A DNA stretch of 64,000 nt, from positions 1-64,000 of the forward strand of contig NZ_CADIJW010000025.1 of the NCBI RefSeq assembly GCF_902859745.1. Direction: 5' to 3'. The notes under the pieces were generated by a model. The model made no database searches, was not told the DNA's origin, and saw nothing but the letters and a program-made list of their open reading frames with translations. The stretch's first letter is position 1. Every line of letters starts with the position of its first letter. Below, piece by piece: positions 1 through 7,590 of the stretch. Origin of the DNA: Achromobacter dolens (GTDB lineage: Bacteria; Pseudomonadota; Gammaproteobacteria; Burkholderiales; Burkholderiaceae_B). The translations under genes were made by a program, and so were the position numbers.

Positions 1-416
1 CCGCGCGCGCCGCGCAGCCCCGCGCCTACCCCTATACCCTGACCGACGCCGAATGGCGCGCCAGGCTGACCCAGGCGCAGTACGACGTGCTGCGCCGCGA
101 GGGCACCGAACGGCCCTACACCAGCCCGCTCAACGACGAGCATCGCGCCGGCACCTTCGCCTGCGCCGGCTGCGCCCAGAAGCTGTTTTCGTCGGCCACC
201 AAGTTCGACAGCGGCACCGGCTGGCCCAGCTTCTGGCAGCCGCTGGAACACGCCGTCGACACGCTGGAAGACCGCAGCTTCGGCATGACCCGCACCGCCG
301 TCAATTGCGGCAATTGCGGCGGCCACCTGGGCCACGTCTTCGACGACGGCCCGCGCCCGACCGGACTGCGCTACTGCATGAACGGCGTGGCCATGAACTT
401 CACCCCGCAGGCCTGA
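1..416 (+). CDS. msrB: Peptide-methionine (R)-S-oxide reductase MsrB, 5' truncated
   Basis: This gene reduces the R epimer of methionine sulfoxide in proteins. The reading frame is already open at base 3, so the start lies outside the window; a GTG at 87 is internal because homologous sequence (AYPYTLTDAEWRARL) precedes it. Visible hallmarks are two CxxC zinc motifs (CAGC and CGNCGGHLGHVF), the GTGWPSF segment and the C-terminal RYCMNG with the catalytic cysteine, followed by the usual MNF ending. It is followed 35 bases later by msrA, so the two probably form an operon covering both sulfoxide epimers. Because MsrA has a signal peptide, MsrB may be exported too, but its N-terminus cannot be seen. 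Confidence 0.95.
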   Translation, partial: ARAAQPRAYPYTLTDAEWRARLTQAQYDVLRREGTERPYTSPLNDEHRAGTFACAGCAQKLFSSATKFDSGTGWPSFWQPLEHAVDTLEDRSFGMTRTAVNCGNCGGHLGHVFDDGPRPTGLRYCMNGVAMNFTPQA

Positions 417-451
417 TCGCGGCCGGCGTCATTTTTCGAGGATTGCGCATC

Positions 452-1150
452 ATGTTCCTTCGTCCCTTCTCCCGCGCCCGCCAGACCGCGCTGGCCGCCG
501 CCGGCGCCCTGTTCGCCCTCGGCACGGCCGGCGCCGCCGAGACTGCCTTCATCATTCCGCCGCCCGCGCTCGACGCGTCGGCGGCCGGCGCGGCCCAGGA
601 AAAAGCCGTGATCGCCGGCGGCTGCTTCTGGGGCGTGCAGGCGGTGTTCCAGCACGTCAAGGGCGTCACCTCGGCGGTCTCCGGCTACGCCGGCGGCCAG
701 GCAGCCACCGCCGACTACGACACCGTCAGCGGCGGGCGCAGCGGCCACGCCGAATCGGTGGAAATCACCTACGACCCGAAGCAGGTCAGCTACGGCCAAC
801 TGCTGCAGATCTATTTCTCGGTGGCGCACGACCCGACCCAGCTCAACCGCCAGGGCCCGGACAGCGGCACCCAGTACCGCTCGACGGTGTTCCCGGCCAA
901 CGACGACCAGCGCAAGGTGGCCGAGGCCTACATCGCCCAGCTGAACAAATCCGGCGTCTACCCCAAGGCGCTGGCCACCACGGTGGAACCGCTCAAGGCC
1001 TTCTACCCCGCCGAGGGCTACCACCAGGACTACCTGGTGCGGCACCCGTACAGCATGTACATCATGGTGAACGACGTGCCCAAGGTGGAGAACCTGGCCA
1101 AGACCTTCCCGGCGGCGTATCGCGACAAGCCGGTGCTGGTGAATCCGTAG
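452..1150 (+). CDS. msrA: Exported peptide-methionine (S)-S-oxide reductase MsrA
   Basis: This 232-residue protein reduces methionine-S-sulfoxide in oxidised proteins. The family signature GGCFWG is present with the catalytic cysteine at about residue 58, followed by GVTSAVSGYAGG and the EGYHQDYL motif. The first 29 or so residues (basic start, then an Ala/Leu stretch ending GAA) look like a Sec signal peptide, so the enzyme should act in the periplasm. The start chosen is the ATG at 452. The frame stays open far upstream, overlapping msrB in another frame, but that stretch has no MsrA homology. It lies 35 bases after msrB and is probably co-transcribed. Confidence 0.93.
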   Translation: MFLRPFSRARQTALAAAGALFALGTAGAAETAFIIPPPALDASAAGAAQEKAVIAGGCFWGVQAVFQHVKGVTSAVSGYAGGQAATADYDTVSGGRSGHAESVEITYDPKQVSYGQLLQIYFSVAHDPTQLNRQGPDSGTQYRSTVFPANDDQRKVAEAYIAQLNKSGVYPKALATTVEPLKAFYPAEGYHQDYLVRHPYSMYIMVNDVPKVENLAKTFPAAYRDKPVLVNP

Positions 1151-1195
1151 GCAGCGGGTGAATCCGCGGGCGGCTGGCGGACAGGGCTGTTGTTG

Positions 1196-1231
1196 GCGGC
1201 CGCCGGCGGGGCTTGCCGCGCCGGCGGCCGC
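1196..1231. terminator. Strong GC hairpin after msrA, no U tract
   Basis: Bases 1196-1208 pair perfectly with 1219-1231 (13 bp, all G/C) around a 10-base loop. It lies 46 bases after the msrA stop. No run of T follows, so it may stabilise the 3' end of the msr transcript or cause factor-dependent termination rather than act as a classical intrinsic terminator. Confidence 0.4.
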
Positions 1232-1447
1232 GCCACGCGCGGCCGTCGCTGCCGTCCCGCGCCGTGCAGCCGGGAAGGCGCTCTCGCGATGGCCGTAAAA
1301 GCGCGCGTCCTGACCATTTTCGCGGCGCTTCGATAAGCAAGATAAATAATAAAAACCGCGCCGATTCTTAAAACAGAAAGTCAGCATCTATCGTGCCTGA
1401 CAGATAATATAGAATGTATCGATTCCCGCCATATTGATAATACGGCC

Positions 1448-1490
1448 GGTATCCAAAACACCAATAAAAACAATTGGTTGGTATCCAAAC
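1448..1490. promoter_or_regulatory. Candidate operator: direct repeats flanking a palindrome
   Basis: GGTATCCAAAAC at 1448-1459 and GGTATCCAAAC at 1480-1490 are direct repeats 32 bases apart, close to three helical turns. Between them is ACCAAT-N7-ATTGGT (1460-1465 and 1473-1478). The second repeat is also part of TTGG-TAT-CCAA. This arrangement is typical of a multi-site operator, but no regulator can be assigned. It lies about 190 bases upstream of the autotransporter start. Confidence 0.4.
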
Positions 1491-1670
1491 GGCCGAAAAT
1501 TGCGGCCTTGGATGGTATCTTTCAGGCAGTTTTTTAATCTGCAAAAAAGCAGGTATAAATTGCGTCCTTTTTCCACCGGCCCGTCCATTCCATACAAAGT
1601 ATTTCAGCCATCGGAAACACGATTTCCGTGGGCAATTGCGTATGGCATCGGGACCTCGGGCCGAGACAAA

Positions 1671-1686
1671 AAGGATTCCAGTCTTG
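1671..1686 (+). promoter_or_regulatory. Ribosome binding site that decides a TTG start
   Basis: AAGGA at 1671-1675 stands 8 bases before TTG at 1684-1686. The upstream in-frame ATG at 1642 lacks a comparable site and would put a charged extension before the signal peptide. Confidence 0.55.
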
Positions 1687-4491
1687 ATATACGGCACGAA
1701 CAAGTGGCTGACGGCCACGGTCGCATTGAGCACCACCTGCTGCGGCGCCGCCATGGCGGCCGACCTGACGGTGGCGTCCGGCAGCACGCAGGTGTTCGAC
1801 GGCTCGGCCGCCTTCCCCGGCGGCGTTGACGTCAACGGCGGCACCCTGGTGATCGGCGGCAACGGCGGCGGCGCCGGCGTCACCCTCACCGGCAACGTCA
1901 ACGCGGCCGCCAACGGCACCGTCTCGGGCTTCGGCGCGATCAACGGCAACCTCGACGTGAACGGCGCGCGCGTCGCCCCCGGCTACCCGGTGGGCACGCC
2001 CACCGGCGTATCCAACGGCAACCTCGTCGTCAGGGGCGACCTGTCGATGAACAACGCCGTATTCGACTTCGAGACCGGCTACGCGGGCCTGCCGATCACG
2101 CAGCCCGGCACCGGCGACAACATCACGGTCGCCGGCAACGCCACCCTGAACAACACCACGTTGAACGTGTCGGTCAACACGCTGGGCACCAACGCCGGCT
2201 ACTACCGCATCCTGTCATACGGCGGCACCCTGAGCGGCAACGGCCTGACGCTGGGCAGCGTGACCGGCGACTCGCAGCCCGCGGCGACCATCCAGTCGCT
2301 GACCGGCGACAAACAGATCAACCTGATCCTGGGCCCCAGCACCACCAATCTGTGGAACGGCAACGGCGCGGCATCCGCCACCCGCGCCGGCGGCGGCAAT
2401 GGCACCTGGAGCGCCGCCAGCGGCAACTGGAACAGCCCCACCAACGCCACGGGCGCCCTGCCCGACGGCGGCTACGCCATCTTCACCGGCGCGGCGGGCA
2501 CGGTCACGGTCGATGGCGGCGCCGGCCCGGTGCGCGTGTCGGGCATCCAGTTCGCGACCGACCGCTACACCGTGCAGGGCTCGCCCATCACCCTGGTGGG
2601 CAGCGGCGGCAACCCGCCGGCCCTGGTGGTCGGCGACGGCACCTATGCCTCGGGCCAGTTCGTCGACACCATCCACAACCCGCTGCAAGGCACCCAGGGC
2701 TTCGTCAAGACCGGCCCGGGCTCCCTGATCCTGACGGCCGACAGCAGCGGCCTGAGCGGCCCCATCCTGATCGCCGACGGCGCCCTGGAGATCGACGGCA
2801 AGCTGAACGGCCCCCTGGACATCGGCCGCGAGGTCGTGCTGGCGGGCGTCGGCCAGGTCGGCACCACCACGCTCTACCCCACCGCCGTGATCTCCCCGGG
2901 CAACGACGGCTCGCCCATCGGCACGTTGACGGTCAACGGCAACCTCGCCTTCGGCGCCGATACCGTCTATCGCGTGCACGCCGATCCGGCCAGCAGCGCC
3001 AGCGACCGCATCCACGTCACCGGCGTCGCCACGCTGGATGGCACCGTGGCGCACGTCGGCCCGGCCGGCAACTATGCGCCGCGCACCACCTACAACATTC
3101 TCACCGCCGACGGCGGCATTCAGGGCCGCTTCACCGGCGCCTCCAGCGCCTACGCCTTCCTGACGCCCACGCTCAGCTACGACGCCAAGAATGCCTTCAT
3201 GACGCTCACGCGCAACGACGTGCCGATCGGCAGCATCGGCGGCACCGGCAACGAAGCCAGCGTCGGCGGCGCGCTGGACCAGGAAGATCCGCCCGCGAGC
3301 GGCAACGGTTCGACCTCCGGCGGCAACGCGTCGGCCTCCAGCGGCAATGGCACGACGGCCACCGGCAACGGCTCGTCCGTGGTCGGCAGCGGCAGCACTG
3401 CGGCCGCCGGCACCGGCGCCCGCCAGGTGACCACGGCCGTGCTGACGATGACGCCCAATGAAGCGCGTTCGGCCCTGAAGCAGTTGTCCGGCGAGGCCTA
3501 CGCCAGCACCGCCACCGTGCTGCAGAGCCAGGCCGACAGCGTGCGCGCGCTGCCGCTGGATCACCTGCGCGGCAACCTCGACGCGCCGGCGCGCGCCGGG
3601 CAGCCGACCGCTCAACTGGGCGCGCCGTCGGCCGACGCGCTGCCGCAAAGCGGCGCCTCGCCGGTCTGGGCGCAGGCGTTCGGCAACTGGAGCACCTTCG
3701 CCGGCGACGGCAACGCCTCGAGCGTCAGCCAATCGTCCGGCGGCCTGTTCGTCGGCGGCGATGGCGCGGTCGGCGGCGGCTGGCGCCTGGGCGGTGCGGT
3801 CGGCTACGTCGGCAGCCACAGCTCGCTGGCCGACTCCGCCTCGCGCACCGACGTCGACAGCTACACCGCCACGATCTTCGGCGGCCGCAATTTCCAGGCC
3901 GGTCCCGGCCACCTGCGCTTCATGGCCGGCGCCGCCTACACCTGGCACGACATCAACACCAAGCGCGACGTCGCGGCCGGCAGCCTGAACCAGCGCCTGG
4001 AGTCGTCCTACCGCGCCTCGTCGACGCAGCTTTTCAGCGAACTCGGCTACCACCTGCCGCTGAGCGATGCCTACAGCATCGAACCCTATGCCGGCCTGGC
4101 CTGGAACCAGCTTCGCACGCGTGATTTCGAGGAATCGGGCGGATCGGCCGCCCTGCGCGGCAAGGGCCGCACCGACGACGTGACCAGCAGCACGCTGGGC
4201 GTGCGCGGCGCCTGGCAGTTCGAGTCCAGCGGCGCGCCGGGCCGCCTGACCGCCTCGCTGGGCTGGCGCCACGCCATGGGCGACGTCACGCCCAGCCAGC
4301 AATTGGCCTTCGACGGCGGCGGCACGTTCTCGGTGCGCGGCGTGCCGATCGCCAGGAATGCCGCGGTGGTCGGCCTGGGCGCCGAAATCGCGCTCGCCCG
4401 CAACACCACCGCCGGCGTCGCCTACGACGCGCAGTTCGGCGGCGGCAACCGCCAGCAGTCGGGCCTGCTCAAGCTGGCCGTGCGCTTCTAG
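1684..4491 (+). CDS. Type Va autotransporter, beta-strand-repeat passenger
   Basis: A 935-residue secreted adhesin-like autotransporter. I chose the TTG start at 1684 because AAGGA lies 8 bases upstream (1671-1675) and it gives a clean 25-residue signal peptide ending GAAMA; an ATG at 1642 would add 14 residues. The passenger (about 26-530) has the Gly/Asn/Thr-rich pattern and NGTWSAASGNWNS-like segments of autotransporter-associated beta-strand repeats. A low-complexity Gly/Ser/Thr/Asn linker follows (bases about 3298-3420). The segment with NEARSALKQLSGEAY precedes the barrel, which occupies about 659-935 and ends in an aromatic residue (LKLAVRF). No protease motif or RGD was noticed, so adhesion or biofilm function is only a guess. 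The frame is intact. Confidence 0.9.
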   Translation: MIYGTNKWLTATVALSTTCCGAAMAADLTVASGSTQVFDGSAAFPGGVDVNGGTLVIGGNGGGAGVTLTGNVNAAANGTVSGFGAINGNLDVNGARVAPGYPVGTPTGVSNGNLVVRGDLSMNNAVFDFETGYAGLPITQPGTGDNITVAGNATLNNTTLNVSVNTLGTNAGYYRILSYGGTLSGNGLTLGSVTGDSQPAATIQSLTGDKQINLILGPSTTNLWNGNGAASATRAGGGNGTWSAASGNWNSPTNATGALPDGGYAIFTGAAGTVTVDGGAGPVRVSGIQFATDRYTVQGSPITLVGSGGNPPALVVGDGTYASGQFVDTIHNPLQGTQGFVKTGPGSLILTADSSGLSGPILIADGALEIDGKLNGPLDIGREVVLAGVGQVGTTTLYPTAVISPGNDGSPIGTLTVNGNLAFGADTVYRVHADPASSASDRIHVTGVATLDGTVAHVGPAGNYAPRTTYNILTADGGIQGRFTGASSAYAFLTPTLSYDAKNAFMTLTRNDVPIGSIGGTGNEASVGGALDQEDPPASGNGSTSGGNASASSGNGTTATGNGSSVVGSGSTAAAGTGARQVTTAVLTMTPNEARSALKQLSGEAYASTATVLQSQADSVRALPLDHLRGNLDAPARAGQPTAQLGAPSADALPQSGASPVWAQAFGNWSTFAGDGNASSVSQSSGGLFVGGDGAVGGGWRLGGAVGYVGSHSSLADSASRTDVDSYTATIFGGRNFQAGPGHLRFMAGAAYTWHDINTKRDVAAGSLNQRLESSYRASSTQLFSELGYHLPLSDAYSIEPYAGLAWNQLRTRDFEESGGSAALRGKGRTDDVTSSTLGVRGAWQFESSGAPGRLTASLGWRHAMGDVTPSQQLAFDGGGTFSVRGVPIARNAAVVGLGAEIALARNTTAGVAYDAQFGGGNRQQSGLLKLAVRF

Positions 4492-4691
4492 GGCAACGCC
4501 GCGAGACCGCGGGCGTCGCGATGGCGGCGCCCGCCGCGCCGGGAACGCCCGCGCGCATTGCGCTACAGTGCGGGGGGCAGGCGGAATCCGGCCATCCGGA
4601 TATCCGCCCTGCGCATCCATGATCTCTTCGGCCTGGCGCGGCAACCCCGCCCGCGAGGCCGCGAACCCATGCCCCCAGGAAAAGCACAGTA

Positions 4692-5192
4692 GTGAACGAC
4701 ACCCACATGCCGGACGACGGCGACTTCGAAGACCGCAAGGAACAGGGCGCCACGCTGTGGCGCGACGATGGCTGGACCGCCCGCATCATCAAGAACGAAG
4801 ACGACGACGGCTGGGCCGTCGAGATGACCCTGGACGGGCAGGCCGAACCGGCCCTGGTGGGTCCGTGGACCATGGGCCGCGACAAGAAGAACCCCAAGCC
4901 CCTCGACACCCCCGCCTTCCATACCCTGGTCAAGACCGCCAACGAAGTCCTGCGGCGCCACGAACAGCAATTGCACGCGACGCTGCACAAGAGCGTGAAG
5001 ATCGATGCGGCCGCCGGCCGCGTCACCGTCAAGCTGGATATCGTGCCCGACGAGGACGAGCCCTATGCCGTGCTCAGCGCCTACGACGAATCGGGCGAAC
5101 AACTGGCCGAAATCCACGTGGCGCCCACCTACAAGCTGAGCGTGCAACGGGCCTCGGAATGGGCCCGCGGCGGGTTTGGGCGCGAGGGCTGA
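4692..5192 (+). CDS. Conserved acidic protein of unknown function
   Basis: I do not recognise this 166-residue protein. It is soluble, highly charged and rich in Asp and Glu, with no signal peptide and no membrane segment. Its pattern (DDGWTARIIKNEDDDGWAV, then PKPLDTPAFHTLVKTANEVL and alternating beta strands) suggests a small alpha/beta protein. The start is the GTG at 4692, with AGGA about 10 bases upstream; an ATG six codons in is an alternative. It stands alone after the autotransporter gene, 200 bases downstream, and converges with dps. Nothing around it points to a function. Confidence 0.75.
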   Translation: MNDTHMPDDGDFEDRKEQGATLWRDDGWTARIIKNEDDDGWAVEMTLDGQAEPALVGPWTMGRDKKNPKPLDTPAFHTLVKTANEVLRRHEQQLHATLHKSVKIDAAAGRVTVKLDIVPDEDEPYAVLSAYDESGEQLAEIHVAPTYKLSVQRASEWARGGFGREG

Positions 5193-5276
5193 CGCACCGG
5201 CAACCGGCGGACCGCCCTTCGCCCCGCCCTCTCCCGCCCCCCGATACAGGGGCCGGGAAACGGCCGCCTACGCCGT

Positions 5277-5828
5277 TCAATGACCGGTGCTGTCGCCCTG
5301 CCGGCTGGCCTCGAACAGGAACCAGGTGCGCCGCTCGGTCTCGTCGATCCAGTTCTCGATGAGGCTGGAGCTGGCGATGTCGCGATGCTCGTCGGTCACG
5401 TTGTGGGCCTCGCGCAGCGTGGCCGCCAGGGTCTTGTTGTCTTCGCGCAGCTCGGCCAGCATGTCCAGCGGCTGGACGTAGTCGGCATCGTTGTCGGCGA
5501 TGCGCTGGGTGCGCGCGATATGGCCGATGGAACGCAGCGTGGTGCCGCCGATCTTGCGGATGCGCTCGGCGATGGGATCGGTCATGGCGAACAACTGGTC
5601 GCCCTGCTCGTCCAGCAGCAGGTGGTAATCGCGAAAATGCGGCCCGCTGACATGCCAGTGGAAGTTCTTGGTCTTCAGGTACAGCGCGAACACGTCGGCC
5701 AGCACCTGGTTCAACACCGCGGAGATATCGCGGGTGGCGGCGGCGGCCAGATCGGTGGGGGTTGCCAGCGGACGCTTGCGCAGCGTCTTCGCCGCCTTGG
5801 TGGTCTTCGCATTCAGTTTCTTGGCCAT
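5277..5828 (-). CDS. dps: Dps ferritin-like DNA-protection protein
   Basis: This 183-residue protein belongs to the Dps mini-ferritin family, which oxidises and stores iron with hydrogen peroxide and binds DNA in starved or stressed cells. The core carries the family pattern with ferroxidase ligands (NFHWHVSGPHFRDYH, then LDEQGDQLFAMTDPIAERIR). The N-terminal 20 residues are Lys-rich (MAKKLNAKTTKAAKTLRKR), the usual DNA-binding tail. The start at 5828 is chosen for this tail; the open frame continues upstream without homology. It is transcribed away from the TetR gene, with a 158-base gap that should hold its own promoter. Confidence 0.93.
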   Translation of the reverse strand: MAKKLNAKTTKAAKTLRKRPLATPTDLAAAATRDISAVLNQVLADVFALYLKTKNFHWHVSGPHFRDYHLLLDEQGDQLFAMTDPIAERIRKIGGTTLRSIGHIARTQRIADNDADYVQPLDMLAELREDNKTLAATLREAHNVTDEHRDIASSSLIENWIDETERRTWFLFEASRQGDSTGH

Positions 5829-5897
5829 GGAATCGCAGCTCCTGGAAATGATTCGGAAAACACGCGCGCGGCGCGATCGGTCGCGCCGCGACGTCCC

Positions 5898-5926
5898 AGG
5901 GTAATTCCGTATGCGCGCTTTGCCAA
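5898..5926 (-). promoter_or_regulatory. Possible dps promoter
   Basis: On the minus strand TTGGCA (5926-5921) is followed after 17 bases by TACCCT (5903-5898), a plausible but weak sigma-70 pair about 70 bases upstream of dps. No OxyR site could be defined by eye. Confidence 0.3.
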
Positions 5927-5960
5927 TGGCCGCGCGCGGCTGGCGCCAAGCTGAATCGAT

Positions 5961-5976
5961 ATGCCCGCGCGGGCAT
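5961..5976. promoter_or_regulatory. Perfect 16-bp palindrome between tetR and dps
   Basis: ATGCCCGCGCGGGCAT is fully self-complementary. It lies just past the stop of the TetR gene and upstream of the dps promoter region. Without a loop it is a better protein-binding site than terminator, although it could form a cruciform or RNA duplex. Confidence 0.35.
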
Positions 5977-5986
5977 GACGCCATCA

Positions 5987-6652
5987 CTAGTCCGGCAGGA
6001 CCTCGAACACCCGCCCCTGCCCGGAGAACAGCGCCACGCAAGCCTGGATGCGATCCGCGATGGAGCCCCGCGGCAGCGGCTCGGCCAGGCCCAGCGCCAT
6101 CTGCCGCAGCGGTTCGGCGATGGTCATGGCCAACAGCAGGCCGGCGGTCTGACGTGGTTGCTTGATGCGGATCAAACCGCGCGCGGCCAGTTTCTCGAAC
6201 CACCCCGCCAGCATCGCGGTGCCGCGCTCGATGCCGTTTTCCTGATACACCGCCAGCAGCGCGTTGCGCGCCGGAAAATCGGCCGTCAACAAACGGAACA
6301 TGCCGACGGCGTCGGCCGACAGGGCGCGGTCGGCGATCGTCTGCAGCACCCGCGCCAGCGCCGGCAGCACCTCGGCGGCGCTGGCGACCTCCTGCGCCAG
6401 CGCCGGCTCGAAGCTGTCGGTCCAGCCGCGCACCACCTGCGCCACCAGGTCCTCGCGATTGGCGGCGAAGCGGTACACGGTTTTCTTGGCCATGCCGGCG
6501 CGACGGGCCACCGCTTCCAGCGTCGCGCCGCCATAACCTTCGTTCAGCAGCAGCCAGGTGGCGGCGTCGAGGATCGCGGCGCGCAGTTCGGCGTCGGGTC
6601 GGGCGGGACGGCCGCGCGGGCGCGGCGCGGCGGATGAGGCAAGGGACGCCAT
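5987..6652 (-). CDS. TetR/AcrR family repressor, divergent from hydrolase
   Basis: A 221-residue TetR-type regulator. The N-terminus has a basic stretch (RPRGRPARPD), then a helix-turn-helix region (ILDAATWLLLNEGYGGATLE, then RRAGMAKKTVYRFAANREDL) at about residues 22-65. The C-terminal half is the variable ligand-binding and dimer domain. The start at 6652 is preceded by AGGAGA 11 bases away; the open frame runs 16 codons further upstream. It is divergent from a DAPG-hydrolase-like gene across a 127-base gap holding a perfect inverted repeat. The likely role is ligand-relieved repression of that gene and of itself, similar to the PhlH/phlG pair in Pseudomonas. The ligand is unknown. Confidence 0.88.
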   Translation of the reverse strand: MASLASSAAPRPRGRPARPDAELRAAILDAATWLLLNEGYGGATLEAVARRAGMAKKTVYRFAANREDLVAQVVRGWTDSFEPALAQEVASAAEVLPALARVLQTIADRALSADAVGMFRLLTADFPARNALLAVYQENGIERGTAMLAGWFEKLAARGLIRIKQPRQTAGLLLAMTIAEPLRQMALGLAEPLPRGSIADRIQACVALFSGQGRVFEVLPD

Positions 6653-6708
6653 GGGCGATTGGTTCTCCTGATGTCGAGTGGGCGATCTTACACGGTCCAT
6701 TTATTTTG

Positions 6709-6725
6709 GAAACGAATAACGTTTC
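6709..6725. promoter_or_regulatory. TetR operator candidate GAAACG-N5-CGTTTC
   Basis: A perfect 6-bp inverted repeat (6709-6714 and 6720-6725) with spacer AATAA lies midway between the divergent TetR and hydrolase genes. A TAGAAT hexamer at 6733-6738 sits just downstream toward the hydrolase, so a protein bound here would block its promoter. Confidence 0.6.
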
Positions 6726-6739
6726 TTTAATGTAGAATC

Positions 6740-6765
6740 GGCTTTCCCTTATGGCTTTCCCTTAT
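6740..6765 (+). repeat. Tandem 13-bp duplication in the hydrolase leader
   Basis: GGCTTTCCCTTAT occurs twice in exact tandem (6740-6752 and 6753-6765), directly upstream of the ribosome binding site of the gene at 6780. It looks like a recent slippage duplication in the 5' leader. Confidence 0.7.
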
Positions 6766-6779
6766 CCCGGAGACCTCGC

Positions 6780-7481
6780 ATGACCACCCCGCACCCCGAT
6801 GCGGCGCACATCGCCGCCGACATGGACAGCCTGCTCGATCCCGCGCCGCTGAGGCTGGAGACCGGCATTGCCCGGCTGCCCGGCGGCGGCCTGGTGGTGG
6901 CCACGCGCACCGACCTGCATGGCTGCAAGGGCCGCATGCTCGACTGGTGGTTCAAGTTCTTCCAGACCACCCAGCACATCAAGTGGTGGCATCCGCACGA
7001 CCATGTCGAGCACCGCGGCTGGGACAGCGCCTGGCGGCGCGGCGAAAGCTATATCGGCGCCTCGATCCACGCGGTGGAGTCGCTGGCCGACCTGCCGCCG
7101 GTGGCCGCCAGGCTGAAATTCCACGCACCGCAGGAGGCCTTCGACGCCGCGCGCCTGCGCGCCGCGCACGGCAACCAGGACGTGTCGGCGGCCATCTACG
7201 CCCGCATCGGCTTCGGCGACCACATCCAACTCGACGCCGATGGCGATCCGAGGGATGGCCAGATGATCCACCTGGCGCGCGACACGCCGTTCGGCTGCGT
7301 GCTGCGCAGCCGCTTTTACCTGGGCCTGTCGAGCCCACGGCCGCAAGAGGACGTGCCCGACGTGCTGGGATTGAACCTGCTGCGCCATTGCTATACCGAG
7401 TTCACCTACCTGTCGCGCTTGCTGCCGTCGATCTATTACGGCGAGCACGCCAACGGCGAAGCCGCGCCGCTGCCCTGGTAA
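6780..7481 (+). CDS. DAPG hydrolase (PhlG)-like metal-dependent hydrolase
   Basis: This 233-residue protein resembles the PhlG/DAPG hydrolase family, zinc enzymes that cleave the carbon-carbon bond to an acetyl group on acylphloroglucinols. The most telling stretch is WWFKFFQTTQHIKWWHPHDH followed by VEHRGWD, a His/Asp/Glu-rich metal-binding region at about residues 57-82, with a later HCYTEFTYL motif. It has no signal peptide. The ATG at 6780 has a GGAG site about 9 bases upstream. It is divergent from a TetR gene and followed after 109 bases by an MFS transporter, the arrangement of a sensed toxic or nutritive small molecule. The family assignment is from memory of the motif pattern, and the true substrate could be another polyketide or phenolic. 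Confidence 0.6.
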   Translation: MTTPHPDAAHIAADMDSLLDPAPLRLETGIARLPGGGLVVATRTDLHGCKGRMLDWWFKFFQTTQHIKWWHPHDHVEHRGWDSAWRRGESYIGASIHAVESLADLPPVAARLKFHAPQEAFDAARLRAAHGNQDVSAAIYARIGFGDHIQLDADGDPRDGQMIHLARDTPFGCVLRSRFYLGLSSPRPQEDVPDVLGLNLLRHCYTEFTYLSRLLPSIYYGEHANGEAAPLPW

Positions 7482-7590
7482 GGCCGACACGGCCGTTGCG
7501 ATGGCAAGGCCGGCGCGGCGGCGCGGAGCCGGCCGGGCGGAAGGAGTATGCTACGGCGCTTCCTCCCAGCCACACTTCTGTCACATCGCT

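Larger units (their letters stand above)
1151..1683. other. Long AT-rich intergenic leader upstream of the autotransporter
   Basis: There is no convincing gene in this 533-base gap. The first 170 bases are GC-rich and hold the hairpin after msrA. From about 1320 to 1640 the composition becomes markedly AT-rich compared with the rest of the window, and the stretch contains nested direct and inverted repeats at 1448-1490. It most likely holds the promoter and control sites of the downstream autotransporter. The AT-rich composition could also reflect transferred DNA. Confidence 0.6.

Noticed and set aside
53-1150. MsrB-MsrA fusion suggested by a single open frame from 53 to 1150
   Set aside because: MsrB is encoded in a different frame and ends at 416; the msrA frame before 452 is only open by chance.
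2215-4644. 809-codon open frame antisense to the first autotransporter
   Set aside because: It is a GC-bias shadow: the translation is Gly/Ala/Arg-rich low complexity, while the plus strand has signal peptide, passenger and barrel.
7501-7590. N-terminal extension of the MFS gene from the ATG at 7501
   Set aside because: The 30 extra residues are Arg/Gly-rich and polar, without homology; the first membrane helix starts just after 7591.
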